This document shows positions 33,401 to 42,417 of a stretch of DNA of 44,202 nucleotides, piece by piece. A program made the translations under genes and the position numbers. The notes below the pieces were generated by a model. It searched no databases, was not told the DNA's origin, and saw nothing but the letters and a program-made list of their open reading frames with translations. Source of the stretch: Clostridiales bacterium (lineage in GTDB: Bacteria > Bacillota > Clostridia > Lachnospirales > Lachnospiraceae). Numbering within the stretch: the stretch's first letter is position 1; every line of letters begins with the position of its first letter. Location of the stretch: the NCBI GenBank assembly GCA_012520645.1, contig JAAYNV010000041.1:1-44202 (forward strand), in the 5' to 3' direction.

Positions 33401-33726
33401 TTCAAGTCCATACAGAAAACATATATCATTCTCTGTAAATCTAAGTCAAGGAAAGTCTTGATTTTTCTAGCCTTCCTGTAAATTCGTGTCAAAATAAGAA
33501 AACATAAAATCATTCAAGTAAAGAGGGCTTAGCTGACAAAATGATGACACTGTCACCCTGAGGGTTCAGCCATTCCGTTCCTTAGAATTCATATCTATGG
33601 CTACCATTCGCTCTTATCAAAGCAGTAATGATAACACTATTTTCTTATTAGATTACCTATATTATATCGTGCATGGGGTCTGATGTCGATGGTTTTTGAC
33701 CATTATTTATTCAAATTTACTCCTGT
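33401..33726. other. gene-free scar sequence with a leftward promoter and a cruciform-like repeat
   Basis: No convincing gene. On the minus strand there is a near-consensus promoter, TCGACA (33684-33689), 17 bp, TATAAT (33661-33666), with only a 13-codon open frame downstream. At 33532-33570, GCTGA/TCAGC encloses two small stem-loops (TGAC/GTCA and ACCC/GGGT), a four-way-junction pattern. This may be the end of an integrated element. Confidence 0.4.
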
Positions 33727-33816
33727 TCAATAATCCTTACATACTTGTTCAAAAGTAAGCCCAGCCCATTTTTCAAGTCGTTCACATTCTCTCTTTCTTC
33801 CAATTAAAATACTCAT
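33727..33816 (-). pseudogene. remnant of an archaeal-type AAA+ ATPase gene (tentative)
   Basis: A 29-residue frame beginning MSILIGRKRECERLE, like the start of IGR-motif ATPases, and running straight into KWAGLTFEQVCKDY, like the C-terminal DUF234 part of the same proteins. It looks like an internally deleted leftover. Resemblance is from memory and short. Confidence 0.3.
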
Positions 33817-33861
33817 ATTCCAAGTATAATCATCTTTTCATCCTAAGCAATAATTCGCGGT

Positions 33862-34228
33862 CTAAATCTTTGTTCTAAATTCACATTTAGACCACAATTT
33901 TCGTATGGCATAGATATCATCACCTTGGTCCACCATATTCTTACAATAATCGTCCCTGTCTTCTTCATCAATATACTGCCAATTTTCAACATAAGTTTTT
34001 GTGATTGGCAAAGGAGTCTTTAACTCATGCGCAACTCCTCTTGTCATTTTACGAGTTCTTTGTTCGAATTCTCGCTGCTGTGTATACATTTTTTGCCATT
34101 TTGCAAATGATAATGATCATTATAATCGCTATAGCTAACAAGATTATGTATGTGTAAGCAAGTTCTGACATAGCAATTGCAACCGGATGAAATACATATA
34201 CATATGGCATTACCGCATTTTCAGCAGG
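33862..34228 (-). pseudogene. decayed sensor histidine kinase remnant
   Basis: The HisKA phosphoacceptor segment is clear: MTRGVAHELKTPLPITKTYV (His in the H-box), followed by VENWQYIDEEDRDDY. In another frame directly upstream lie a short extracellular end and a membrane helix (LAYTYIILLAIAIIMIIII), separated from the H-box by a frameshift. The chain ends shortly after the H-box in unrelated residues, and no ATPase domain follows. It resembles VanS-like kinases of Clostridia. No response regulator is nearby. Non-functional. Confidence 0.7.
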
Positions 34229-34251
34229 TCATCGCAGCATATGCGCTGACC
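34227..34251. repeat. hairpin GGTCA/TGACC with inner CGCA/TGCG
   Basis: GGTCA-t-CGCA-gcata-TGCG-c-TGACC. It sits next to the larger hairpin at 34275-34316 without a T-run. Role unknown. Confidence 0.4.
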
Positions 34252-34274
34252 GTGAGAAAAAGTAGTGGAAACAA

Positions 34275-34316
34275 GCACAAATCCATCACCGAAGGTGATT
34301 TTGCATGGATTTGTGC
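34275..34316 (-). terminator. likely terminator of the sucrose operon
   Basis: Perfect 12-bp inverted repeat GCACAAATCCAT (34275-34286) / ATGGATTTGTGC (34305-34316) enclosing a CACC-GAA-GGTG hairpin; followed leftward by TTGTTT. It lies seven bases past the fructokinase stop. Confidence 0.6.
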
Positions 34317-34322
34317 ACGTAA

Positions 34323-35303
34323 CTATGAAGGTACTGAATAGTTACGATGAAACAATATCTTCATGATTTCATCCAAACGTGGCATTACTCTTAATGCCCC
34401 CTTTTTTGTAGTAATCAATGCAGCGGCAGCATTCGCAAACGTAAGCATCTCTTTCAAATTCCCGGTAGTCAAATTTGACAATCCATTTTCGCAAATATAG
34501 TGCAAAACACATCCACAGAATGTATCTCCAGCACCTGTAGTTTCTATTGTATTTTTTTGGATATATGGCTTCACTTCGACCATTTCACTATTGTAATACG
34601 CTCTACTCCCTTCTTTTCCCATCGAAACAAGAATTAGAGATATATCAAATCTTTCTTTGATCCATGCAACACCTTCTGAATAATCTTCTTTTCCAGTTAA
34701 CCACTGAATTTCATTATCAGAAATTTTCAAAATATCACAATATTGTAAACCATACAAAACCTGCTCTTTTGCTTCATCCAAAGACTTCCATAAAGGAGGT
34801 CTTAAATTAGGATCAAATGAAATCAAAGCTCCTGCTTCTTTTGCAGCAGTAATTGCCTTCTTGGTTGCTTTTCTAACACCTTCATGTGTCATTGATAATG
34901 TCCCAAAATGAAAAATATTTGTATTCCTTAATAAATCCTCTGGGATTTCCTCTTCAGTCAGCATCATATCAGCTCCAGGATTTCGATAAAATGAGAAATC
35001 TCGATCTCCATCAGGTTTTGTATGCACCATTGCTAATGTAGTATGTACTTCTTCATCCATGCAAAGATAATTATCATCTATTCCTACCTCCCTAATGGCA
35101 TTCCTTAACTGCTCACCAAAAAAGTCCTGTCCTACTTTTCCAATAAATGCTGTCTTATGACCTAACTTGGAAAGCATTGCAAGAACATTACAAGGAGCTC
35201 CTCCTGGATTTGCTTCAAATACAGGATTTCCCTGATCGCTCTTTCCATTTTCTGTTAAATCGATTAATAATTCACCTAATGCAACTACATCATATCTTTC
35301 CAT
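34323..35303 (-). CDS. scrK: fructokinase (PfkB family)
   Basis: 326 residues. PfkB signatures are present: N-terminal ALGELLIDL and NPGGAPCNVLAMLSKLG, mid-chain SFDPNLRPPLW, and the catalytic ETTGAGDTFCGC with the base Asp. It phosphorylates fructose released from sucrose or fructan to fructose-6-phosphate. AAAGGAA precedes the ATG. It is the last gene of the leftward sucrose/fructan operon, 34 bases after the lipoprotein GH32 gene. Base composition is AT-rich like the rest of the island. Confidence 0.9.
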   Translation of the reverse strand: MERYDVVALGELLIDLTENGKSDQGNPVFEANPGGAPCNVLAMLSKLGHKTAFIGKVGQDFFGEQLRNAIREVGIDDNYLCMDEEVHTTLAMVHTKPDGDRDFSFYRNPGADMMLTEEEIPEDLLRNTNIFHFGTLSMTHEGVRKATKKAITAAKEAGALISFDPNLRPPLWKSLDEAKEQVLYGLQYCDILKISDNEIQWLTGKEDYSEGVAWIKERFDISLILVSMGKEGSRAYYNSEMVEVKPYIQKNTIETTGAGDTFCGCVLHYICENGLSNLTTGNLKEMLTFANAAAALITTKKGALRVMPRLDEIMKILFHRNYSVPS

Positions 35304-35337
35304 TTCTTTGTATTCCTTTCCAATGTATGTTTACAGA

Positions 35338-36888
35338 TTATTCTTGGGGAACATATAAACTCAGATTTGAAATCTCAACATCCGCATTCTGGGCAAAAAA
35401 TCCCCAGTCCTTACCTACAGCATGATAAATTCTATTACTTAATACTTTTTTATCGTCCACATACAAAATAACTACTTCATTTTCTACTACCAGTTTCAGA
35501 GTATATTCTTTATCTTCTTCAAATAAAAAACTCTGTTGATTTCTAATATCTGAATCAGAATCAAAATCCTCTTTGTAACCATCATAACAAAGAATACTAT
35601 GATTAAAATCCATCATAACAGGGTAGGACTTTAATGCATCCTTTTCAATTCCAAACACAAATCCGAACTTTGCATGTTCTGAAAAACTATTGATTTTCAT
35701 AGTACAAGATAGAAGCATGGAGTTTGGAAGAGTTTGATATTTCAGATACTCTATTTCATCATTTGCTATAAAATTTAGCTTATTTTCATCATTGAATACA
35801 TGTTTACTTCTATCAATTTCGTTACATATAAATGGTTTTGTAAAATATTGTTCCATATATTGAGAAGGCATTTTGACACCCAATAGCCCATCATCATACT
35901 GTGTTAATTCATACGGACAAATACTTCCTGCCCAGGTATAAGCTAAATCATCATTTTCACCTTTTTTTCTATCCAAAAATCCAACTAGATATCTCGTCCC
36001 TTTATATTCTACCGTTTTTGCAGCATAAAAAGCATTTCCATCAAATGTATCAATTTCAGGTTTGATCCATGGTCCGTTAATTGTCTTAGCCATTCTATAA
36101 TAAGTGACATTATTCCAACTGAAAGTCAGATAATACCAGTCATTTATCTGAAATAAATCAGGACACTCCATATAGTACAAATCATTGTTGTCGTAAAAAA
36201 TTTCTTCAAAACTCCATTCTGTTAAATCTGTCGACAGATACTTGACAATACATGATCCTTCTTCATTGTCCTTCTTTGCTCCCAATAACATCCAGTAGCA
36301 GTTTTCTTCCTCATTCCACATGACAAAGGGATCACGAAAATCATTACTACTATAACCTTCTGGTGCATAAAAAGTATCTTCTGGTATTTTCTCCCAGTTT
36401 ACATTGTCATTACTTTTTGCATGCATGATACATTCTTTATCAATTCCCAGACTATCTGCCTTATCATTATGACCTGTATAAAAGCAATGATAAGTCCCAT
36501 CCATAGCTCTAATGAAGCTACCAGTTCCTACTGCAAGATCAGGTGATTCCAATTCCATTCCATATGGAATTACCTCCCCCTCATCATAAAATGTACAAAA
36601 ATCACTCGTAAAAAAACGATAAATAGGATGATATGCAATGTCATTCTGATCTGTTTCATATAAGTAATTCAAATAGATTCCATTCTCATCAGAAAAAGCC
36701 ATCACATCTCCAATCCATGCATTTTCTGCGTTCACAAACAATTTATTTATTTCTTTTCTCTCTTCTTGGGTATTTTGATTTACGTTTAAATCTGTTTGTT
36801 CATTCATTTCCATTTCTTCTTTATTTCCACAACCTGATAATAGAGTCAGAGTTACTATGATTACCAGAGAATACACATTACGTTTCAT
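35338..36888 (-). CDS. lipoprotein of the GH32 (beta-fructosidase) fold, divergent
   Basis: 516 residues. A lipoprotein signal (LTLLSGCGNK, Cys about residue 20) and a Glu/Asn-rich linker precede a five-bladed propeller. GH32 elements are present but altered: the usual WMNDPNG is replaced by AWIGDVMAF (Asp kept as candidate nucleophile), while FRDP (SNDFRDPFVMW) and the acid/base Glu (YMECPDLF) are retained. The C-terminal beta-sandwich is present (LKLVVENEVVILYVDDKKVL). It should act on fructosyl-containing sugars outside the membrane, feeding the ABC importer. The altered nucleophile motif marks a subgroup whose substrate I cannot name. A terminator-like hairpin separates it from the upstream sucrase gene. 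Confidence 0.75.
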   Translation of the reverse strand: MKRNVYSLVIIVTLTLLSGCGNKEEMEMNEQTDLNVNQNTQEERKEINKLFVNAENAWIGDVMAFSDENGIYLNYLYETDQNDIAYHPIYRFFTSDFCTFYDEGEVIPYGMELESPDLAVGTGSFIRAMDGTYHCFYTGHNDKADSLGIDKECIMHAKSNDNVNWEKIPEDTFYAPEGYSSNDFRDPFVMWNEEENCYWMLLGAKKDNEEGSCIVKYLSTDLTEWSFEEIFYDNNDLYYMECPDLFQINDWYYLTFSWNNVTYYRMAKTINGPWIKPEIDTFDGNAFYAAKTVEYKGTRYLVGFLDRKKGENDDLAYTWAGSICPYELTQYDDGLLGVKMPSQYMEQYFTKPFICNEIDRSKHVFNDENKLNFIANDEIEYLKYQTLPNSMLLSCTMKINSFSEHAKFGFVFGIEKDALKSYPVMMDFNHSILCYDGYKEDFDSDSDIRNQQSFLFEEDKEYTLKLVVENEVVILYVDDKKVLSNRIYHAVGKDWGFFAQNADVEISNLSLYVPQE

Positions 36889-36927
36889 CCTTTTTGCTCC
36901 TTTATGGATTTCAACAATATTTCAAAA

Positions 36928-36976
36928 AACTGTCGTAATGGAATCACACTATTTTGCATGTCCAGATACGACAGTT
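36928..36976 (-). terminator. intra-operon terminator/attenuator between scrB and the GH32 lipoprotein
   Basis: Minus strand: AACTGTCGTA (36967-36976) pairs with TACGACAGTT (36928-36937), with inner TGGA/TCCA, then TTTTTT. It would reduce expression of the two downstream genes. Confidence 0.65.
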
Positions 36977-36987
36977 TCCATGAAACA

Positions 36988-38475
36988 CTAAATCTGTTCT
37001 AAAATATCATACTTTTCAACAGTAAATATAGCGTTTCCATCTGTTTCAAAGTAAATATCTTTAGCTGTAGCAGGCGTATAGATTAATGTACTCATTACAT
37101 ATTTTCCATGATTTACAAATAATTCAATACTGTTCTTATCTAACAGAATTCTCAATGTAACCTGTTCCAAATCTTCCTTTTCCAGTTTCAGATTCCTTTC
37201 AGTCAGTAAGTCTTTCCACATTCCACAACAGGTTCGATCAGTCGTAATAATGCCTCTATGTCTATCATAACGAATTACTGTTTCATAAGAATCTCCTGCA
37301 GCAAGATAGATATTAAAGTTTTCAAAATCTTGTTTTGTTAATGTAACAGTTATATCAAGACATCTGCCTTCAATGTTTTTAAGCGTTATTTTTCCATTTT
37401 CTGCTGACAATACATAATCTATATATGTTTGTCTATTTCCTCGATATTTTTCCAATTCACGTACTGGATTTTGAATCAGTCTTCCATTCTGAATCGACAA
37501 TTCTCTTGGAATTGTCATCATTCCACTCCAACAATAACCATCAGGAAGTAAATAATTATCCCAATTTTGCAACCATCCAATCATGATTCTTCTTCCGTCC
37601 GTATATTCAATTGTTTCAGGTGCATAGAAATCTAAACCGTAATCAATCAAGAAGGGTTTGTCTCTCTTCCACTCCATTGTTTCTTTATCATAATCACCGA
37701 TAAAATAAATGGAATTATTTCCATTATGGAATTCTTTTCCATCTGCTCTCATGAACTGTGGTGATACAATTAAAACCTGCCTACCTTCTAACTGGAAAAA
37801 GTCAGGACACTCCCACATTTTTCCATATTCATCTTTAGATTCATCTAAAATCTTCACAAATTCCCACTGTGTCAGATTCTCTGAATGAAATAGTGCTAAC
37901 TGACCACAACCTTCATAATCCTTTGTACCAATAACAGCCCAAAATCCATTTTCATCTTTCCATATTTTGGGGTCTCTAAAATCAACCTGAGAATTACCTT
38001 TTGGAAGTAAATCAGCTTTGATCACCGGGTTACCTGAATATTTTAGATAATTTACTCCATCACCAATCGCAATACTTTGTGTCTGTCTTGTAATCTTTTC
38101 TCCATTAGGACATAAAGTTTCCTTTACAGAGGTGTACATCAGTACATGCTGTCCACGCCACTCTAAAGCTGTGCCTGAAAAACATCCATCCTTGTCATAT
38201 TCCATATCTGGTGCCATTGCACAAGGCTGTATTTTCCATTGGATAAAATCCTTTGTTGTATAATGTCCCCAATGCATTGGTCCCCATTGTGTACTGTATG
38301 GATGATATTGAAAAAATAAATGACATGTTCCGTCAAATACCGAAAATCCATTAGGATCATTCATCCAACCGACTGGTGTATACATATGATAAACAGGTCT
38401 TTCTGATTTATCTATTTTTACACTCTCTTCTTTTTCATATTTTCTGGCTTTTTCTAATTTTTCTGATATAAACAT
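36988..38475 (-). CDS. scrB: sucrose-6-phosphate hydrolase / intracellular beta-fructosidase (GH32)
   Basis: 495 residues, no signal peptide. All three GH32 catalytic motifs are canonical: nucleophile in GWMNDPNG (about residue 38), transition-state Asp in VDFRDPKIW, and acid/base Glu in MWECPDFF. The C-terminal GH32 beta-sandwich follows (LRILLDKNSIELFVNHGKYV). It hydrolyses sucrose, its 6-phosphate, or short fructo-oligosaccharides in the cytoplasm. No PTS transporter is in the operon, so the imported sugar is unphosphorylated and free sucrose or kestose is the likelier substrate. Confidence 0.9.
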   Translation of the reverse strand: MFISEKLEKARKYEKEESVKIDKSERPVYHMYTPVGWMNDPNGFSVFDGTCHLFFQYHPYSTQWGPMHWGHYTTKDFIQWKIQPCAMAPDMEYDKDGCFSGTALEWRGQHVLMYTSVKETLCPNGEKITRQTQSIAIGDGVNYLKYSGNPVIKADLLPKGNSQVDFRDPKIWKDENGFWAVIGTKDYEGCGQLALFHSENLTQWEFVKILDESKDEYGKMWECPDFFQLEGRQVLIVSPQFMRADGKEFHNGNNSIYFIGDYDKETMEWKRDKPFLIDYGLDFYAPETIEYTDGRRIMIGWLQNWDNYLLPDGYCWSGMMTIPRELSIQNGRLIQNPVRELEKYRGNRQTYIDYVLSAENGKITLKNIEGRCLDITVTLTKQDFENFNIYLAAGDSYETVIRYDRHRGIITTDRTCCGMWKDLLTERNLKLEKEDLEQVTLRILLDKNSIELFVNHGKYVMSTLIYTPATAKDIYFETDGNAIFTVEKYDILEQI

Positions 38476-38532
38476 CTCTAAATATTTCCTCTTTTATTAT
38501 AGTACAAAATACATTGACGACTTTTTTATCAT

Positions 38533-38568
38533 GCAAGGATTTAGTCAAATCATTTACTAAATCCTTGC
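38533..38568 (-). repeat. perfect 13-bp stem-loop between the binding-protein and scrB genes
   Basis: GCAAGGATTTAGT (38533-38545) and ACTAAATCCTTGC (38556-38568) with a ten-base loop and no T-run on either side. This suits an mRNA-stabilising or partial-termination element that keeps the binding protein more abundant than the enzymes. Confidence 0.65.
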
Positions 38569-38588
38569 TAAAAACATATTCTCACAAA

Positions 38589-40232
38589 TTATTTTTCATG
38601 ATTTACAAAATAATTATCAAGATTTGTCTGCATGATTTCCAAATATTTGCTTAATCCATATCCTTCAAGAGTAGTGATATATTCATCCCATCTTTCTTCT
38701 ACATTTCCGTTCATGACAAAATCAGATTTCATGCGATTTACATAGCTGTCAAGATCGGTTGTATACTGGTTGATGTTGTCAAGGTCATTCTGGCTCATGA
38801 AAATATTTGGATATACATAGTCTTCTTTCATGTCTGCTACATATACGTCTTTAATCCAGTCTAAACGATATTGTGCATCATCCGGACATGTTACATATGT
38901 TCCATAGTAGCTATCCATGACTGCTAAAGGTCCACCAACCATCTGAGTAGTACGGATTTCCCATGGAGACTGCGATTCTCCTGATAGATCAAGATGCTTT
39001 AACATGCCATCATCCGTCTTTTCAAAAATATTAGCTTTTCCTTCTTCTCCGTATGTACCCCAGTTATTCTGTGCAGACTGTTGTGGGTCATACATTAAAT
39101 CAAGCCATGCAGCTGCAAGTGTTGGATTCTTACAAGCAGCAGTTAATACGCAACGACCTCTCTGGAGTCCACTAGTATCACTTCTACTTGCACGAGGAGC
39201 ATTTTTCTGTCCTTCAGGACCAGTTAATGCCGGAAGTGGAATAAAGTCATTACTATCCTGGACAATACTTGCACAATCCCATGTGAAGCATAAACCATAA
39301 CGACCAGCTTTTCCTTTTGCTACATATGTAGACCAATCATGCGTATATGCTTCTGGATCTATCAAGCCTGCCTCTGCTAAATCATGCATCCAGATCAATC
39401 CTTCTTTATATCCATCCTGCGCTGCTGTATATACTACTTTTTTATCATTTGATACTGCGATATGATCCGGTACATCACCATAGCCATCACCAAACGCTCC
39501 AAGGATGAATCCCATATCTTCATTTCCACCATTCATAATGAATGACATTGGAATAGTCTGTCCGTCACCAGCCATATCATTTTCTTTAAATGCTACCAAT
39601 GTTTCTTTTAACTCTTCTGTTGTTGTAGGAACAGGAAGTCCTAACTCATCTAACCATTTCTTATTAATAAATGGCATTCCACCAATCGTCTGAATTGCTT
39701 CTTTTCCAGATCCTAACTGTTCAATCCATGGGAATGCATAGATATGACCATCTGGTGCAGTGATCATTGCTTTATATTCTGGATTATCATCAAGAACCTT
39801 CTTTAAATTAGGCATATTATTTTCAATTAATTCCTCAACCGGAATAATCACACCCTGCTTTGCATAACGGAGCAAATCATAATCTGACATATCTGCCGAA
39901 AAAAGACCATCTGGTAGGTTTTTTGCATTTGCTAATGCTAGATTTTTTTTATCCGCAAACTGGTCAGAAACAAAACATGTCCAGTTAATATGTGCATTTG
40001 TTTCATCCTCTAGACGTTGAAAAATGATTCTTTCATTCGGTTCCTGAGTAGTTCCTGTTTCTGCCGAAGTAATGAATGACAATTCTGCTGTTTTCTCTAA
40101 TGGAAAACTGATATCTTCATTTTCTCCTGCTACCTGTCCTGTTGTAGAACTTCCTGCTTTTCCACAAGCACTGAGCAACATTGTTGCTACTGTCATAAGT
40201 ACTACTGCTTTTCCTAAATTTTTCTTTCTCAT
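38589..40232 (-). CDS. extracellular sugar-binding lipoprotein (ABC transporter)
   Basis: 547 residues. The lipobox is LLSACGKAG (Cys about residue 23), followed by a Ser/Thr/Gly linker and a family-1 type solute-binding fold of the long LplA/YtcQ-like class (typical length 500-560). It includes EPNERIIFQRLEDETNAHINW and NNWGTYGEEGK motifs. It delivers a carbohydrate, here probably sucrose or fructo-oligosaccharides, to the two permeases encoded upstream. No ATPase gene is in the operon; a shared MsmK-like ATPase elsewhere in the genome would be needed. Confidence 0.9.
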   Translation of the reverse strand: MRKKNLGKAVVLMTVATMLLSACGKAGSSTTGQVAGENEDISFPLEKTAELSFITSAETGTTQEPNERIIFQRLEDETNAHINWTCFVSDQFADKKNLALANAKNLPDGLFSADMSDYDLLRYAKQGVIIPVEELIENNMPNLKKVLDDNPEYKAMITAPDGHIYAFPWIEQLGSGKEAIQTIGGMPFINKKWLDELGLPVPTTTEELKETLVAFKENDMAGDGQTIPMSFIMNGGNEDMGFILGAFGDGYGDVPDHIAVSNDKKVVYTAAQDGYKEGLIWMHDLAEAGLIDPEAYTHDWSTYVAKGKAGRYGLCFTWDCASIVQDSNDFIPLPALTGPEGQKNAPRASRSDTSGLQRGRCVLTAACKNPTLAAAWLDLMYDPQQSAQNNWGTYGEEGKANIFEKTDDGMLKHLDLSGESQSPWEIRTTQMVGGPLAVMDSYYGTYVTCPDDAQYRLDWIKDVYVADMKEDYVYPNIFMSQNDLDNINQYTTDLDSYVNRMKSDFVMNGNVEERWDEYITTLEGYGLSKYLEIMQTNLDNYFVNHEK

Positions 40233-40252
40233 AATAAATACCTTCCTTTCTT

Positions 40253-41140
40253 TTATCCCTTTACTGAACCTACCATAATACCTTTGTCAAAGTATTTCTG
40301 GAAGAATGGATACATAATTAATAATGGTATACTTGAAACTACGATTGTTGAGTATTTCAATAATTCAGCGATTTTTGCCATTTCAGCCAAGCCTTCAATA
40401 TCTGCTATCATTCCTGGCTCTGGTGTATTTTGAATTAATATTGAACGTAATACTAACTGTAATGGCTGCATCTCCGCATTATTTAAATAGATCATTGGAT
40501 CAAAATAGGAATTCCACATTCCAACAAACTGATATAAAGCTAAAACCGCGATGATTGGCTTACATATTGGAAACAGAATCTTAAAAAAATGTACAATTTC
40601 TGAGGCTCCATCCATAGATGAGGCTTCTCTAAGCTCTGCTGGAATTGATTGATAGTATGTACGAGCCAAAATCATATTCCATACATTAAATGCATTTGGT
40701 AAAATGATTGCCCAGATAGAATCCAGCATATTCAAATTACTGATTAATAAATATGTGGGAACTAATCCTCCTCCAAAAAACATGGTAATGATAAAAAATG
40801 TATTAAAAATCTTTTTCCCTACCAGGTCTTTCTTTGACATCGGATAAGCTGCCAAGACTGTGACACCTACTGAAACAATTGTGAATGATACTGAATAGAT
40901 AATAGAATTTCTAAATCCAACCCAGATCATTCTATTCTCAAACACTCTTCGATAGGCATCCGTGCTCCATTTCGAAAAATCAAAGGTAATTCCTTTATTT
41001 TGCAATACTGTTGGATCCATGAATGATGCGACCAAAACATAGAAAATAGGAATAATAATTGCCAGTGTAAACATTCCCAACAGGAAATAGCCGATGAAAT
41101 AAAATACCTGATCAGCAAATGGTTTTCTTCTTGCTCTCAT
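40253..41140 (-). CDS. carbohydrate ABC transporter permease, LplC type
   Basis: 295 residues with six membrane helices. The binding-protein-dependent EAA loop is EASSMDGASEIVHFFKILFP, the site that contacts the ATPase. It ends in the VGSVKG typical of the LplC/YtcP group. It starts 14 bases after the partner permease and is followed after 20 bases by the binding protein. Confidence 0.9.
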   Translation of the reverse strand: MRARRKPFADQVFYFIGYFLLGMFTLAIIIPIFYVLVASFMDPTVLQNKGITFDFSKWSTDAYRRVFENRMIWVGFRNSIIYSVSFTIVSVGVTVLAAYPMSKKDLVGKKIFNTFFIITMFFGGGLVPTYLLISNLNMLDSIWAIILPNAFNVWNMILARTYYQSIPAELREASSMDGASEIVHFFKILFPICKPIIAVLALYQFVGMWNSYFDPMIYLNNAEMQPLQLVLRSILIQNTPEPGMIADIEGLAEMAKIAELLKYSTIVVSSIPLLIMYPFFQKYFDKGIMVGSVKG

Positions 41141-41154
41141 TTCTTTTCTCCTTC

Positions 41155-42066
41155 CTAAATTCCCTGACCATCATTTAATTTACTTACCACTTTGTTTACA
41201 AAAACAAGTAATATTACATTAATGATTGAATTAAATAAACCTACTGCTGTTGAGAAACCGTAATCTCCATTCAAAAGACCAATTTTATATACATAGGTAG
41301 CTAAGATTTCAGATGCTGGAATATTCATATCTGTCTGCAAAGCATAAGCTTTTTCAAATCCAATACTCATAATGTTTCCTGCCTGAAGAATAAACTGGAT
41401 TACGATTACATTCTTAATTGCAGGAAGATCAACATGCCAAATCTGTTGAAATACATTTGCACCATCTACAACAGCTGCTTCTGTTAATTCCTGACTAGAA
41501 TTTGATAATGCCGCTGTGTAAAGGATTGACCCCCAACCAGCTCCCTGCCAGATACCGCTAGCAATATAGATTGTTCTAAATGCTTCTGGCATTGACATGA
41601 AATCTGTACTAGTTCCAAGGAATGAATTTACAGGTCCAACAGGTGATAGGAAAATTTTTACCATACCACAAAGGACAATAACCGAAATGAAGTTAGGTAA
41701 ATAAATCAACAGTTGAATTTTTCTTTTAATTCCCTCTCTTCTTACTCTGTTTAAAATAAGTGCCAGAAGAATAGGAACCGGGAATCCCCATAAAAGACCA
41801 AATAAACTCAGTTTTAAAGTATTTAACAGATATCTCATAAAGTCCGGAGATGAAATGAAACGTTCAAAATATTTCAATCCAACCCATTCACTTCCTAAAA
41901 TCCCTTTGAAGGCATTATAATCTTTAAAGGCTATTAGTATCCCCCCCATAGGAATGTACTTAAATATGAATGTCAACACTACAGCAGGTAGTAAAAAGAA
42001 GATATATAATTGCCAATTCTTTTTTACATACTGCAATCTTTTGTTTGAACAATGATTCTTTTTCAT
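41155..42066 (-). CDS. carbohydrate ABC transporter permease, LplB type
   Basis: 303 residues with six membrane helices. N-terminal pattern is LYIFFLLPAVVLTFIFKYIP followed by MGGILIAFKDYN, and the EAA loop is EAAVVDGANVFQQIWHVDLP, characteristic of LplB/YteP permeases. First gene of the leftward operon, with AGAGG ten bases upstream. The divergent LacI regulator starts 351 bases away. Confidence 0.9.
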   Translation of the reverse strand: MKKNHCSNKRLQYVKKNWQLYIFFLLPAVVLTFIFKYIPMGGILIAFKDYNAFKGILGSEWVGLKYFERFISSPDFMRYLLNTLKLSLFGLLWGFPVPILLALILNRVRREGIKRKIQLLIYLPNFISVIVLCGMVKIFLSPVGPVNSFLGTSTDFMSMPEAFRTIYIASGIWQGAGWGSILYTAALSNSSQELTEAAVVDGANVFQQIWHVDLPAIKNVIVIQFILQAGNIMSIGFEKAYALQTDMNIPASEILATYVYKIGLLNGDYGFSTAVGLFNSIINVILLVFVNKVVSKLNDGQGI

Positions 42067-42417
42067 ATCCTTTTAACCTCTTTCGTTTTGATGTTACAAT
42101 CATAACATATAAATGGTGTATGTGCATCATTCAAATGGTACAAATGAATCTTTTCTTTTTAGTGCAATATCACCAAAATCAGTAAATAATAAATGATAAA
42201 TCAATAAGAATACACATTCATATACTTCACCTTTTATTAATTTCTTTCAAATATATCATAAATACTCCATTATTTTTCATAAAATTATAAAGTTTACACA
42301 TGCAACATGATAAATTTATAAAAATTAAGCCAATGTTACATTTGATACATTGTTTAAAAAGGTGTATCATTAGATATAGAAAATGTAACTTTGAAACGAA
42401 AGGATTTTGTTAATAAT
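42067..42417. promoter_or_regulatory. divergent control region of the sucrose operon and its LacI gene
   Basis: Very AT-rich. The rightward promoter is TTGATA (42342-42347), 17 bp, TATCAT (42365-42370). An inverted repeat, TGATACA (42343-42349) and TGTATCA (42363-42369), lies exactly on these hexamers, so the regulator may bind its own promoter. For the leftward operon I see only weak hexamers near 42105-42135 and no certain operator. Confidence 0.5.

Noticed and set aside
42067-42341. Catabolite-responsive element for the sucrose operon
   Set aside because: No sequence matched the CcpA cre pattern convincingly; the region is too AT-rich for weak matches to mean anything.
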